A stretch of DNA of 41,180 nt, from contig NZ_AZCZ01000022.1 in the NCBI RefSeq assembly GCF_001434055.1, positions 1 through 41,180 on the forward strand, written 5' to 3'. Source of the stretch: Levilactobacillus parabrevis ATCC 53295 (GTDB taxonomy: Bacteria > Bacillota > Bacilli > Lactobacillales > Lactobacillaceae). Below the pieces are notes generated by a model, which had not been told where the DNA came from, ran no database searches, and was given only the letters and a program-made list of their open reading frames with translations. Positions 1 to 8,332 of the stretch are shown here, in pieces (the first letter of the stretch is position 1; each line of letters begins with the position of its first letter). A program made the translations under genes and the position numbers.

Positions 1-64
1 TGCACTTGATTTGACAATTGAGGGCCAAATAAAATTTCATTTACGCCGGCAATATTTCTTAAAA

Positions 65-94
65 GAGAGGCCAGGACAATTATCCCGGCCTCTC
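65..94 (-). terminator. Terminator of the GNAT gene
   Basis: An 8-bp inverted repeat (GAGAGGCC/GGCCTCTC) encloses a short loop and is followed on the minus strand by TTTTAAG. It lies 14 nt after the stop of the GNAT gene, as expected for an intrinsic terminator. The 64 bases before it hold nothing recognisable. Confidence 0.75.
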
Positions 95-108
95 ACGTCA
101 ATATCTAG

Positions 109-696
109 TTAGTTCGCAACCCGGGCACGCTGCCCAATCTCTAATTGCATGTGATAATAGTGATGGTCCCCAATCATCTGCTTACCGGAAACCTCATACC
201 CCATGCGCTTATACAAGCGCATAGCGGCCGGGTTCTCCAGGTCCACATTCAGACCGATCACGGCTTGATTGTCCCGGCGCGCGTAGTGTGGCAGCGCCCG
301 TAATAACTGGTGACCGATTCCCTTCCCTTGATGGTCGGGCGATACGGCCAGTGAATCCAGATACCACTCACCCTTGGCCGTTTCCGACTGGGTCTCAAAT
401 GGGACATCAAACGCAGCACTCTTGGCAGTGATTTGCGTAAAGACATCGTCTACAGCTTCTTCTCGTTCTCCGGGGTAGCCAAAGGCCATCCCCACGACTT
501 GGCCATCGGCCTCGGCCACCACTGTGGTTGCCGGTCCAGACAAGTATGTCCGGGTCCGGTACGCCGCCGTAATGGCCTTCAATAAGTCGGGTTCGGGAAC
601 GTCTTCCAAATCTGTCAGTTCCATCTCATCGTAGATCAAGTTCATCAGCGGCGCTATCTGAGGAGCGTCCGCCGGTTGAGCCTCGCGAATTATCAC
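109..696 (-). CDS. GNAT family N-acetyltransferase
   Basis: Predicted acetyl-CoA-dependent N-acetyltransferase, 195 residues, cytosolic; substrate unknown. The acetyl-CoA loop QGKGIG is at residues 123-128, just after the strand LDSLAVSP, and a C-terminal NPAAMRLYKRMGYE segment is the usual GNAT motif B. The start is GTG at 694-696, with GGAGG seven bases upstream; no ATG lies near. It is a single gene with its own terminator at 65-94, separated by 231 bp from the next minus-strand gene. The fold is secure; nothing in the sequence tells whether it modifies a protein, an antibiotic or a small amine. Confidence 0.9.
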   Translation of the reverse strand: MIIREAQPADAPQIAPLMNLIYDEMELTDLEDVPEPDLLKAITAAYRTRTYLSGPATTVVAEADGQVVGMAFGYPGEREEAVDDVFTQITAKSAAFDVPFETQSETAKGEWYLDSLAVSPDHQGKGIGHQLLRALPHYARRDNQAVIGLNVDLENPAAMRLYKRMGYEVSGKQMIGDHHYYHMQLEIGQRARVAN

Positions 697-770
697 AAAA
701 AATCCTCCATTTCTAGTTCTCTCACTAGCCTAACGGAGGATGCTGCGTTTGTCAAAGGATTTGCCAAACT

Positions 771-790
771 GGGCGGAAAGCTTTCCGCCC
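771..790. repeat. Perfect 20-bp palindrome
   Basis: GGGCGGAAAG is followed directly by its exact reverse complement, with no loop and no clear T-run on either side. It sits in the 231-bp gap between the DUF1003 gene and the GNAT gene. It could be a hairpin ending the DUF1003 transcript or a protein-binding site. Nothing else is recognisable in 697-927. Confidence 0.6.
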
Positions 791-927
791 ACTTATGTAA
801 CTGTCATGACGCTTAGATGGTCGCGGAACTTCAGCGTAATTAGTTCTCGCTAACTAACCGCCGAACACTACTGGCCCTGCGATCTGCGGCCCGTTTACCA
901 AATATCAGCCCAACGGCAAATAAAGCG

Positions 928-1704
928 CTAGCTGTTATCCATGTTCTCATGGGGAGACTCCCTTCGTTTTGCCGAATCTGAACTTCCGGCGTCGTGCGCC
1001 CGTAATTCGGCTAGTTCTTGGCGAATTTCGCCTAAAATTTCAAGTTGAAAACGTGCGATCTCCATCGTGTGGGGGACCTGATTCTGTGCGAGGTGATCGA
1101 CCTTGGCGTGGAGCAGACGTAACTCGTGCTCCGACTTCAGGTTAACGTGGTAGTCGTTTTCGGCCATCATGCGATCACGATCGGCGGAACGATTCTGACT
1201 CATCATAATGATGGGTGCCTGAATCGCCGCCACGCAACTTAACACTAAATTTAACAGAATGAAGGGGTAGTTGTCAAAGTTGACTCCAAATAAATGTAAG
1301 CCATTGACGATCATCCACCCGATCAACACGAACATGAAAACAAAGATAAAGCCCCAGGAACCACCAAAGCGCGCCACATCATCGGATACCTTCTGCCCAA
1401 ACGTCAGGCTTTCCGACAAACTATCATTCACATCGATAATATCGTAGTCATCGCTCTGCAAGGCCTTAGTCAGCTTCTGATTGATCTTCTTGGTCTGCTT
1501 CATATCGGCATTGATCAGGGCGTCTACGTGCTCCAGACGGTACTTTAGCAGGTGATGACCACAGATATAGTCAGTGGGCTTACTCTGCGGATAATCCCGC
1601 TTAATTCGATTTCTCAGGCCGGCGTCTAATTCGGCCAGCTGCAGACTGCCTTCCAAGGCCACAGGTTCACCGTCTACTAAACAGTGAAGTTGTTCAGTTG
1701 CCAT
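928..1704 (-). CDS. DUF1003 family membrane protein
   Basis: Membrane protein of 258 residues with a soluble N-terminal part (about 1-110), two transmembrane helices (about 115-137 and 145-167) and a charged, probably coiled-coil tail. The conserved DUF1003 core is clear: YPFILLNLVLSC, then AIQAPIIMMSQNR and a DR...ENDYHVNLKSE segment. The start ATG (1702-1704) has AAGGAG upstream and overlaps the end of the pseudouridine synthase gene by 11 bp, so the two are probably translated from one mRNA. The family has no established biochemical role. Confidence 0.88.
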   Translation of the reverse strand: MATEQLHCLVDGEPVALEGSLQLAELDAGLRNRIKRDYPQSKPTDYICGHHLLKYRLEHVDALINADMKQTKKINQKLTKALQSDDYDIIDVNDSLSESLTFGQKVSDDVARFGGSWGFIFVFMFVLIGWMIVNGLHLFGVNFDNYPFILLNLVLSCVAAIQAPIIMMSQNRSADRDRMMAENDYHVNLKSEHELRLLHAKVDHLAQNQVPHTMEIARFQLEILGEIRQELAELRAHDAGSSDSAKRRESPHENMDNS

Positions 1705-2593
1705 TTATGTCACTCCTTAGTTGCTTGACGAGCTGCTGCCAATCAGCCGGCACCTCGCTCATAAACGATCGGTTTTCTTGGGTAAAGGGATCGGTAAAAC
1801 TCAGGGTATGCGCATGCAAGGCCTGCCGCGTCATCCCGCCCATTTCAGGGCCGTCGTAGAGATGGTCACCGATCAAGGGATGGTCCAAATAGGCAAAGTG
1901 GGCCCGAATTTGATGCGTCCGTCCCGTATGTAGCTTGACTTCCACGAGGGTTGCCTGGTCAAAACGTTCTTTGACCCAGTACTCGGTCTGTGCTGGCTTA
2001 CCGGCGGGAGAGACCATCTGGTTATAGCCGGTCGGGTCACTCGCCAGCGGTTCATCAATCATGCCGTGGTCCTGTGACAGCCGATCACTGACAATGGCCA
2101 GGTAACGCTTATCCACCTGATGTTGGGCCTGCAACTGACTTGCTAGGCTATTGGCCAAACGGTGTCGGGCAACCCAGACCACCCCACTGGTGAACCGGTC
2201 CAGCCGCGTTAAGATATGGGGCACCCGGTTTTCCGCCTGCGTTTGTGCCCAGTGACCCTTGATGCGATTAACCAGGGTATCCGTTCGGTTGGCGGGGCCA
2301 GGTACCACGTTGAGACCGGCTGGCTTGTCGATCACCAGCCAGTCTCTATTTTCAAATAAAACGGTAATTGGAACCCTGCTCGTCGCTACATCGGGATCAT
2401 CCGCTTCGGCGGGTAGCGTAACTGCCACCACATCCCCCACCTTCAAGGTTACTGCGGGAGTGACGACCGTGTCATTGACCCGAATCGTCCCGTTTTCCTT
2501 CAAGTCACTAAAAACCCGGTGACTGACGCCTTGCTGGTTCAAGAACCGCTTGAGACTCGTCACCGGTGTTGTTACCTGCCACGTTAATTCCAT
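1694..2593 (-). CDS. RluA family RNA pseudouridine synthase
   Basis: Converts specific uridines in rRNA or tRNA to pseudouridine. It has 299 residues: an N-terminal S4-like RNA-binding region (about 12-60) and the catalytic RluA domain with the signature LTRLDRFTSG, whose Asp is the family's catalytic residue. GRTHQIRAHFAYLDHPLIGD near the C-terminus is also typical. The start ATG (2591-2593) has AAGGGAA nine bases upstream. It lies 15 bp after the GcvH-like gene and overlaps the DUF1003 gene, so the three probably form an operon. The target uridine (RluD, RluC or YjbO type) cannot be read from the sequence. Confidence 0.93.
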   Translation of the reverse strand: MELTWQVTTPVTSLKRFLNQQGVSHRVFSDLKENGTIRVNDTVVTPAVTLKVGDVVAVTLPAEADDPDVATSRVPITVLFENRDWLVIDKPAGLNVVPGPANRTDTLVNRIKGHWAQTQAENRVPHILTRLDRFTSGVVWVARHRLANSLASQLQAQHQVDKRYLAIVSDRLSQDHGMIDEPLASDPTGYNQMVSPAGKPAQTEYWVKERFDQATLVEVKLHTGRTHQIRAHFAYLDHPLIGDHLYDGPEMGGMTRQALHAHTLSFTDPFTQENRSFMSEVPADWQQLVKQLRSDINGN

Positions 2594-2608
2594 GCCATAA
2601 GTTCCCTT

Positions 2609-2926
2609 CTATTCAATCGCGAGATCGACCATCCAATCGAGATCGTCATTGCGATTGTTCAGCCATTCCGGGTGAGCCGCTAAGTCTTCATTGATCTGCG
2701 CGATCCTCCCGGCAAACGGGAAGTGCAGCGTTAATTCTTCATTAACCCCACTAACAATGAGAAATGGTGTCCCCAAGTGGACCCGGCCCTGTTCGACCTG
2801 CCACGTGATCTTCTGAACGGGCCCTAAAAGTTCCCGCCCGTCATCGGCGAATCCAATGCGGATAATCCCCTGCTCCAACGGCGTTAGCCACAGAGCACTG
2901 GCACTTACTTCTGGCTTATCGATCAT
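2609..2926 (-). CDS. GcvH-like protein lacking the lipoyl lysine
   Basis: Protein of 105 residues resembling glycine cleavage H protein. Residues 52-70 align without gaps to the lipoyl hairpin of E. coli GcvH, and FAGRIAQINEDLAAHPEWLN follows, matching the family's PVSGEIVAVND...SPELVN. The residue at the place of the lipoylated lysine is Asn62, so canonical lipoyl transfer looks impossible. The ATG at 2924-2926 is chosen because AAGGGG lies eight bases upstream; a GTG at 2935 falls too close to that site. It is the first gene of the probable operon with the pseudouridine synthase and DUF1003 genes. No other glycine cleavage gene is in the window. Function unknown. Confidence 0.7.
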   Translation of the reverse strand: MIDKPEVSASALWLTPLEQGIIRIGFADDGRELLGPVQKITWQVEQGRVHLGTPFLIVSGVNEELTLHFPFAGRIAQINEDLAAHPEWLNNRNDDLDWMVDLAIE

Positions 2927-3137
2927 TCTCGTCACCCCTTATGTGCTGTTAGTTCTACTTACAAATTGACACCACTTGATTACTTGCGATGATCCTACCG
3001 CAGTAGGCGTGGGTAAAATTCTTCTAATCACGGTATATTTTAACATAGGCGTAGAATCCACGGGAATTATTTCACCCTTTTCTGGCATAAGTCTAGCCGA
3101 GCCGTTATAATGAAACCAGTTGAAGGGGGAGAATATC

Positions 3138-3332
3138 ATGATGATGTCGCACAATATCTTAACGGGGGCACTAATTCTATTAGCGGGCATTGCGCTGTTG
3201 GTCCTAATCATCTTTAAGTTATTTCCACAAACAAACCACAAGGCTGATGCTGACACCAAAATCTTACTGATTATTTTTACGATTGTTGGTATTGGGTTGT
3301 TAGGCATGGGTAGCTGGGTCTGCTTCATTTAA
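3138..3332 (+). CDS. Small two-helix membrane protein
   Basis: Hypothetical protein of 64 residues, on the strand opposite to its neighbours. Two hydrophobic helices (about residues 8-27 and 41-60) flank a short polar loop with NHKADADTK. The start is the first of three consecutive ATG codons; AAGGGGGAG lies six bases upstream, a strong ribosome site. A strong terminator follows 18 bp after the stop. No family recognised. Confidence 0.7.
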   Translation: MMMSHNILTGALILLAGIALLVLIIFKLFPQTNHKADADTKILLIIFTIVGIGLLGMGSWVCFI

Positions 3333-3350
3333 TCTCAGTAAATAGTAATT

Positions 3351-3404
3351 AAAAAGTCACAAGGATTTGCGATCAAAATTCGCAGGTCCTTGTGACTTTT
3401 TTTG
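3351..3404. terminator. Bidirectional terminator
   Basis: A 15-bp inverted repeat (AAAAAGTCACAAGGA and its complement) lies between two converging genes, with an A-run on the left and a T-run on the right, so it can end transcription in both directions. Confidence 0.9.
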
Positions 3405-3417
3405 CTTAATAGTTAAC

Positions 3418-4827
3418 TTATTCCGTGTAGTCCTCAGAGGTCGCCAAAGTTTCAATTTCTTTGGCACGCGTCCCCTGTTGTTCGATTTCTTCCAGTGTCC
3501 GTCCCTTAGTTTCTGGCACGCAGAACCGGATGAAGGCAACACCCAGCAGACAGATTACCCCAAAGATGGCAAAGACCGCCTCCTGAGACATTGCAGCCGT
3601 CATGACTGGGAATAACAGTCCCACTGCGAACGACCCAATCCAGTTAAAGGATGAGGCCAAACCGGAAGCCCGACCACGCACTGCCAACGGGAAGACTTCA
3701 CCGATAAGGACCCAAGTCAATGGAGCCCACGTGAAGGAGTAAAACGCCACGTAGATGGACAGGAACACCACAATTAACATGGGGTTACTGTTGAGGTGAG
3801 TCACGTTCAGAAAGGCTGGCAGTAAGAAGGATAGACCCATCACTGCGCCACCTAAGATCAACAGTGCGCGCCGATTAAATTTATCGGCGATCCACAGAAA
3901 GACTAACGACCCGGTAACCAAAATGATCCCTTGAATAATTGGCCACATCAGCGCGTTGCTAGCGGCACTCCCGGTAGCTTGTTGCACGATCAATGGAATG
4001 TAGTAGAAGATGGCATTGGCACCCTGGAACTGTTGAAAGGCAGCGACACCAACCCCAGCAATGACTAAGTACCGGTACTTTCTGGAGAACAACGTTGCCC
4101 AAGAAGTGTTCTTGGCCGCAACGCTTTCCGTCTTGGCCGTGCTTTGAATCGTCTCAATTTCGTTGTCAATTTCATCGGCTGGGCGAATGTAGCTCAAGAC
4201 CGTCCGCGCGGCGTCTAATTGGCCGTTCTTAATCAAGAAACGTGGTGATTCTGGTAACCGGAGAACCCCAGCAAAGAGAATAATTGCGGGAATTGCGGCG
4301 GAGCCCAGCATCAGCCGCCAAGCAAAAGCTTCTGGCAGCCCTTTCAAAAGAAAGTCAACAACGTAGGAGATCAACATCCCTGATACGATCATGGTCTGGT
4401 TGATTCCCGTCAGTCGGCCTCGTAGCCGAGCTGGAGACATTTCGGACATGTATGCTGGCACCAGAGCTGAAGCAGCCCCCACAGCCAAGCCGAGGAAGAT
4501 CCGAACCCCAATCAGATAGTACTCACCCAAGTTAGGAACCATGGCGGACATCAGTGACCCCAGCGCAAAGATCAGGGCTGAGAGCAGAATCATCTTCCGC
4601 CGACCAAGTTTGTCTGACAGCTGACCAGACAGCGCGCCACCAAAGATCGCCCCAAACATGACAGCCGAGGTAATCCAGCCAATTAACGTTGCGTTTGATA
4701 GACTCCAGTCCGTCTCGAGGAAGGGTAACGCCCCCGTCATGACCCCGATATCATACCCGAATAAGATGCCCCCAAAAGAGCCGAAAAAGTAGATGTAACC
4801 GCTTGAAATTTTCTTGTTGCCTTTCAC
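3418..4827 (-). CDS. Pentose/H+ symporter (MFS sugar porter), second copy
   Basis: Sugar porter of the major facilitator superfamily, 469 residues and 12 predicted membrane helices. It probably imports L-arabinose or another pentose with protons. Family signatures are present: GFGYD-like FGGILFGYDIGVMTGAL, DKLGRRKM, LPESPRFL, and the C-terminal VPETKGRTLEEIE. It is closely similar to the transporter at 9971-11374. The GTG at 4825-4827 is chosen as start because GGGAGG lies about ten bases upstream and the product then starts like its paralogue; the reading frame is open further upstream. It stands alone but has the same AraR/cre promoter layout as the ara operon, so it is probably induced by arabinose. 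Confidence 0.9.
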   Translation of the reverse strand: MKGNKKISSGYIYFFGSFGGILFGYDIGVMTGALPFLETDWSLSNATLIGWITSAVMFGAIFGGALSGQLSDKLGRRKMILLSALIFALGSLMSAMVPNLGEYYLIGVRIFLGLAVGAASALVPAYMSEMSPARLRGRLTGINQTMIVSGMLISYVVDFLLKGLPEAFAWRLMLGSAAIPAIILFAGVLRLPESPRFLIKNGQLDAARTVLSYIRPADEIDNEIETIQSTAKTESVAAKNTSWATLFSRKYRYLVIAGVGVAAFQQFQGANAIFYYIPLIVQQATGSAASNALMWPIIQGIILVTGSLVFLWIADKFNRRALLILGGAVMGLSFLLPAFLNVTHLNSNPMLIVVFLSIYVAFYSFTWAPLTWVLIGEVFPLAVRGRASGLASSFNWIGSFAVGLLFPVMTAAMSQEAVFAIFGVICLLGVAFIRFCVPETKGRTLEEIEQQGTRAKEIETLATSEDYTE

Positions 4828-4952
4828 TTTAAAAATACCTCCCAATGTCTCTGCGTGTTCTCTCTGTGCCAAATCGGGCTAAAGGTATATTGGTCCGATA
4901 AATCATAGTTATCGTTTCAACGTCAGGAAAACCGGTGTTTACCAGGAACCAG

Positions 4953-4966
4953 GTAAAACGTTTTCA
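4953..4966. promoter_or_regulatory. cre site (CcpA) downstream of the symporter promoter
   Basis: The stretch matches 12 of 14 positions of TGWAARCGYTWNCW. It lies about 10-23 bases after the predicted start of transcription, where CcpA binding would block elongation or initiation. Confidence 0.65.
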
Positions 4967-4982
4967 CAAACGCAATACAAAT

Positions 4983-5037
4983 ATTTTAAAACAGTTATAC
5001 GGATAAATCAATAGCGTTTTCTCTTATGCGGATGATC
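4983..5037 (-). promoter_or_regulatory. Promoter with two AraR-type operators
   Basis: On the minus strand a -35 TTGATT (5006-5011) and a -10 TAAAAT (4983-4988) are 17 bp apart. A palindrome TTATACGGATAAAT (4995-5008) fills the spacer, and a second like it (5024-5037) lies upstream with centres 29 bp apart. The operator form is ATTTATnCGnATAAAT, repeated at every ara promoter in this window and absent elsewhere as far as I could see. A weaker, third copy may lie at 4888-4903. Confidence 0.75.
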
Positions 5038-5039
5038 TT

Positions 5040-5053
5040 TCAAAGCGCTTTCT
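5040..5053. promoter_or_regulatory. cre site upstream of the symporter promoter
   Basis: TCAAAGCGCTTTCT matches 13 of 14 positions of the CcpA consensus TGWAARCGYTWNCW. It lies upstream of the -35 box and next to the distal AraR operator. Confidence 0.7.
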
Positions 5054-5121
5054 TTAACAAATCCCGGTATGAAAGCAACCGCTTGCTTAAAAACTTTTTT
5101 CGAAAATTGACTTTTTTCCAC

Positions 5122-5183
5122 AAAAAAAGTGACTCATCGGAACCCCCCACCCATAAGGATGGAAGCGTTCTGATGAGTCACTT
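5122..5183 (-). terminator. Terminator of the first acetyltransferase gene
   Basis: A 17-bp nearly perfect stem (5128-5144 with 5167-5183, one mismatch) is followed on the minus strand by seven T residues. It lies 56 bp after the stop of the acetyltransferase gene and insulates the symporter promoter from it. Confidence 0.9.
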
Positions 5184-5239
5184 AATACCGGATTAGCGTT
5201 CAAAGGTATCTTTCACCCCATGAACCTGGTATAGTCGGT

Positions 5240-5803
5240 CTAATCCAAGTGCTTGACGACCCGGGCTGGATTGCCTGCAACGACCACGTTGTCCCCAAAG
5301 GACTTCGTGACCACGCTACCAGCACCGACGATGACGTTATTCCCTAACGTCACGCCAGGACAGATGATGGCACCACCACCGACCCAGACATCGTCTCCCA
5401 TTGTCACTGGCTTACCAATGCCCATGGCACCATTACGCCGCAACTTAGGATCTGCCGGATGGTTTACGGAATAGATCTGCACCTTGGGTCCTAACAGGCA
5501 GTGCTTACCGATTCGAATGGGGGCAACATCAAGCATTACACAATCATAGTTGGCAAAGAAATCCTCATCCACGTAGATGTTATAACCGTAATCACACTTG
5601 AAACTCGCATGAACACTAACGTCCTTACCCGTGGAACCGAAGAGCTTCTTAATCAGTTTCTGGCTCTGTTCGGGATCACTTTCACCCAGGGCGTTGATTG
5701 CCTCGACCTGTTTACGAGCAGCACCCCGTTCTGCGACCAATTCGTCATTATACACGTCGAACAATTCGCCGGTGATCATTTTCTCTTTTTCTGATTTTCC
5801 CAT
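5240..5803 (-). CDS. Sugar O-acetyltransferase (maltose/galactoside acetyltransferase family)
   Basis: Transfers acetyl from acetyl-CoA to a sugar hydroxyl; cytosolic, 187 residues. An N-terminal MAC domain (about 6-60) precedes left-handed beta-helix hexapeptide repeats, ending with the typical GNPARVVKHL. The family's catalytic His is in IYSVNHPAD. The ATG at 5801-5803 has GGAGGAAG just upstream. It lies between the symporter and the ara operon and has a paralogue at 13290-13880, also next to ara genes. In other bacteria such enzymes acetylate surplus or non-metabolisable sugars before export; that role here is inference. A poor AraR-like palindrome is seen upstream (5845-5861). Confidence 0.9.
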   Translation of the reverse strand: MGKSEKEKMITGELFDVYNDELVAERGAARKQVEAINALGESDPEQSQKLIKKLFGSTGKDVSVHASFKCDYGYNIYVDEDFFANYDCVMLDVAPIRIGKHCLLGPKVQIYSVNHPADPKLRRNGAMGIGKPVTMGDDVWVGGGAIICPGVTLGNNVIVGAGSVVTKSFGDNVVVAGNPARVVKHLD

Positions 5804-6049
5804 ATTCTCTTCCTCCTTGCACGTCCTGTTGAAACCACGACTCGATTTATAATGCATAATAGCTAACAACACAGCTGAAACCGGCCACCACAGCCCCGCA
5901 ACGAATCAATCGTCCCTCTCAGTGCGCAATCAACGCCTCAAGACGTTGCTGAGAACGACGACTCACCATCTAGAGCCTACCTGACCACATTTTCACTGTC
6001 TCACTTACCCATTTCACGTCACAATCGTCGGCCGCTTGACTGGTTAAAT
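5804..6049. other. Upstream region of the acetyltransferase
   Basis: No gene is seen. On the minus strand the AT-rich segment 5845-5861 (ATTTATA, then GCATAATA) resembles the AraR operator with one extra central base and overlaps a possible -10 (TATAAA). I could not fix a -35. The rest is featureless. Confidence 0.3.
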
Positions 6050-6091
6050 AAAAATGGCCGGAGCTGCTCTCGGCAACCCCAACCATTTTTT
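6050..6091 (-). terminator. Terminator of the araTBDA operon
   Basis: AAAAATGG and CCATTTTT pair as the base of an imperfect hairpin 13 bp after the araA stop. The minus strand continues TTTTTATTT after the stem. The inner part (CCGGAG with CTCGG) pairs less regularly. Confidence 0.6.
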
Positions 6092-6104
6092 CAGCCATTA
6101 ATGA

Positions 6105-7529
6105 CTATTTGATGAATGCCTTGTTCATGTTAACCATAGTAGCAAAGTCTTCCATTTGTTCTTCAGTCAGAGCGAATGAGAGCATAGTGTGGTGACCACC
6201 ACCAGCTTGCATCCAAGCTAAGGCACCCTTTTCAAGGCCAACCTTTGGCGTCCAGAGTTGCTTAGCAACTGGCAACTTAGGAGTCTCAGCTTCTGGCTTG
6301 TGGGCAGCTACGGCGTAACTGATCATCTTGAAGCCGTCACGGAAGTCAGAGACAGTAACGTCAATGGCGTCACCTTCTGAACCAGTGAAGACAAGACGTG
6401 CAGGGTCAGCCTTACCACCAATATCCAATGGGTGAACTTCAACACGAGGCTTGTCGGAAGCGATAGTTGGGTCAACTTCCAGCATGTGAGAACCAAGGAT
6501 TGCTTCGTGGCCCTTACGTAAGTCAAGCGTGTAGTCTTCCATGAAGGCAGTCTTCTTACCGTGGGACATGATCTTCATGACACGGCCAAGAGCAGCGGTC
6601 TTCCAGTCACCTTCGGCACCGAAGCCATAACCGTCACGAATTAACAATTGTGCGGCTAAACCAGGTAATTGTTCCATACCCCAGAGGTCTTCGAAGTTCG
6701 TGGTGAAGGCAGTGTAACCACCCTTTTCCAAGAAGCTCTTGATCCCGATGTATTGCTTCAATTGGGTACGTACAGACTTGGTGTACTTGTCAGCATCGTT
6801 GTCACCTTGAACCATGGTGTACTTGCTTTCCAAGTCAGCGTATTCCTTGTCGATGTCAGCATCTTTAACCTTGTTGATTTCTTCAACTAAGTCACCGATA
6901 CCGTAGTAGTCAACAGTCCAGCCCATTTGGATTTGTGCTTGTACTTTGTCACCTTCAGTAACGGCAACGTTACGCATGGTGTCTCCGAAACGAGCAACCT
7001 TAACCTTGAAGCTTTCGTTGTAAGCGACAGCAACATCTTCCCAAGAAGCAATCTTGTCTTGGACTTCTGAGTCACCCCAGTAGCCGTAAACAATCTTGTT
7101 GTTCTTTTGTAAACGAGCATTGATGTAAGCATATTCACGGTCACCATGCGCACTTTGGTTCAAGTTCATGTAATCAAAGTCAATGTCAGCGTATGGGATG
7201 TTGTTCAAGTATTGCGTAGCCAAGTGAAGTAATGGCTTTTGCAACAATTCAGTCCCACGGATCCAGTTCTTGGCTGGAGAGAACGTGTGCATCCAGGTAA
7301 TAACCCCGGCAACTTTATCGTTGTAGTTAACTTCCTTCATGAAGTTAGTGATGCTTTCGGCAGTCGTCATAACATCCTTGAAGACAACCTTGTAAGGTAA
7401 TTTGCCGCTTGCGTTTAACTTGTCGGCAATGTCTTGGGCATCCTTGGCAACAGACTTCAATTGTTCTTCACCATAGAGATGTTGACTACCGGTAACAAAC
7501 CAAAATTCATAATCAGGAACTGATAACAT
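6105..7529 (-). CDS. araA: L-arabinose isomerase
   Basis: Interconverts L-arabinose and L-ribulose, the first step of arabinose breakdown; cytosolic, Mn2+-dependent in the family. The 474 residues are full length. The N-terminus ([13 protein letters not shown]) and the near-C-terminal [12 protein letters not shown], which carries a metal-binding histidine, are diagnostic. The ATG at 7527-7529 has AAGGAG upstream. It is the last gene of the araT-araB-araD-araA operon, 57 bp after araD, and is followed by a terminator. Induction by arabinose through AraR and repression by CcpA at 11525-11608 are inferred from the sites seen there. Confidence 0.98.
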   Translation of the reverse strand: MLSVPDYEFWFVTGSQHLYGEEQLKSVAKDAQDIADKLNASGKLPYKVVFKDVMTTAESITNFMKEVNYNDKVAGVITWMHTFSPAKNWIRGTELLQKPLLHLATQYLNNIPYADIDFDYMNLNQSAHGDREYAYINARLQKNNKIVYGYWGDSEVQDKIASWEDVAVAYNESFKVKVARFGDTMRNVAVTEGDKVQAQIQMGWTVDYYGIGDLVEEINKVKDADIDKEYADLESKYTMVQGDNDADKYTKSVRTQLKQYIGIKSFLEKGGYTAFTTNFEDLWGMEQLPGLAAQLLIRDGYGFGAEGDWKTAALGRVMKIMSHGKKTAFMEDYTLDLRKGHEAILGSHMLEVDPTIASDKPRVEVHPLDIGGKADPARLVFTGSEGDAIDVTVSDFRDGFKMISYAVAAHKPEAETPKLPVAKQLWTPKVGLEKGALAWMQAGGGHHTMLSFALTEEQMEDFATMVNMNKAFIK

Positions 7530-7586
7530 AATTTAAGCACTCCTTCTATATAATTGATTGTTATTCATGAAGCAATTGATACCAGA

Positions 7587-8315
7587 TTATTCACGCGCCG
7601 CATGACTCTGCGACTTGGCATTGTTTTGCCCATAATAAGCGTTCTTACCGTGCTTACGGTAATAGTGCTTATCCAACAGATATTGTGGCAATTCCAGGTT
7701 CTTATGGGTTAATTGCATGGAGTGATAATCTTCTTCAGCAACCACTTCCAAAACTTTGGAGTTGTACACGGCCTTGGCTGGAGTAGGACCCCAAGCGAAC
7801 GGACCATGTTGACTAACCAGAGCAGCTGGAATAGCTTCGTAATCCAAACCACGTTCCTTGAAGGTCTTGACAATGGTTTTACCTGTATTGCCTTCGTAAT
7901 CTTCTTCGATTTCTTCCTTGGTCAATGCATCGGCCGCTGGAACATCACCGTAGAACGTGTCGGCGTGTGTCGTGTTCATTGCTGGAACGTCTAAGTTGGC
8001 GCCAGCAAAGGATACGGCCCATGGAGAGTGCGTGTGCACAATCCCACCAATGTTTGGAAATGCGTTGTAAAGTACCGTATGCGTTGGTGTGTCGCTGGAT
8101 GGGTTCATATCCCCTTCAACAACTTCACCTTGCAAGTTTACGACGACCAAGTCGCTAGGCTTTAACTTGTCGTAGTCAACCCCAGAAGGCTTGATGACGA
8201 ACAGACCCTTTTCCCGGTCAATCCCGGAAACGTTACCCCAAGTAAAGGTAACCAGGCCAAGTTTTGGCAATTGCATGTTGGCTTCGTAAACCTCTTGCTT
8301 TAATTCCTCTAACAT
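7587..8315 (-). CDS. araD: L-ribulose-5-phosphate 4-epimerase
   Basis: Converts L-ribulose 5-phosphate to D-xylulose 5-phosphate, which enters the phosphoketolase pathway in heterofermentative lactobacilli. It has 242 residues of the class II aldolase/epimerase family. The zinc-binding HTHSPWAV motif and the later SQHGPFAWG histidine are present, as is the N-terminal FTWGNVSGID substrate loop. The ATG at 8313-8315 has AGAGGAAG upstream. It begins 17 bp after araB and precedes araA in the operon. Nothing odd. Confidence 0.97.
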   Translation of the reverse strand: MLEELKQEVYEANMQLPKLGLVTFTWGNVSGIDREKGLFVIKPSGVDYDKLKPSDLVVVNLQGEVVEGDMNPSSDTPTHTVLYNAFPNIGGIVHTHSPWAVSFAGANLDVPAMNTTHADTFYGDVPAADALTKEEIEEDYEGNTGKTIVKTFKERGLDYEAIPAALVSQHGPFAWGPTPAKAVYNSKVLEVVAEEDYHSMQLTHKNLELPQYLLDKHYYRKHGKNAYYGQNNAKSQSHAARE

Positions 8316-8332
8316 TCAATTAACTTCCTCTC

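Noticed and set aside
2939-3328. 129-codon minus-strand frame
   Set aside because: It is antisense to the small membrane protein gene, which has a strong ribosome site; the frame's composition is not protein-like.
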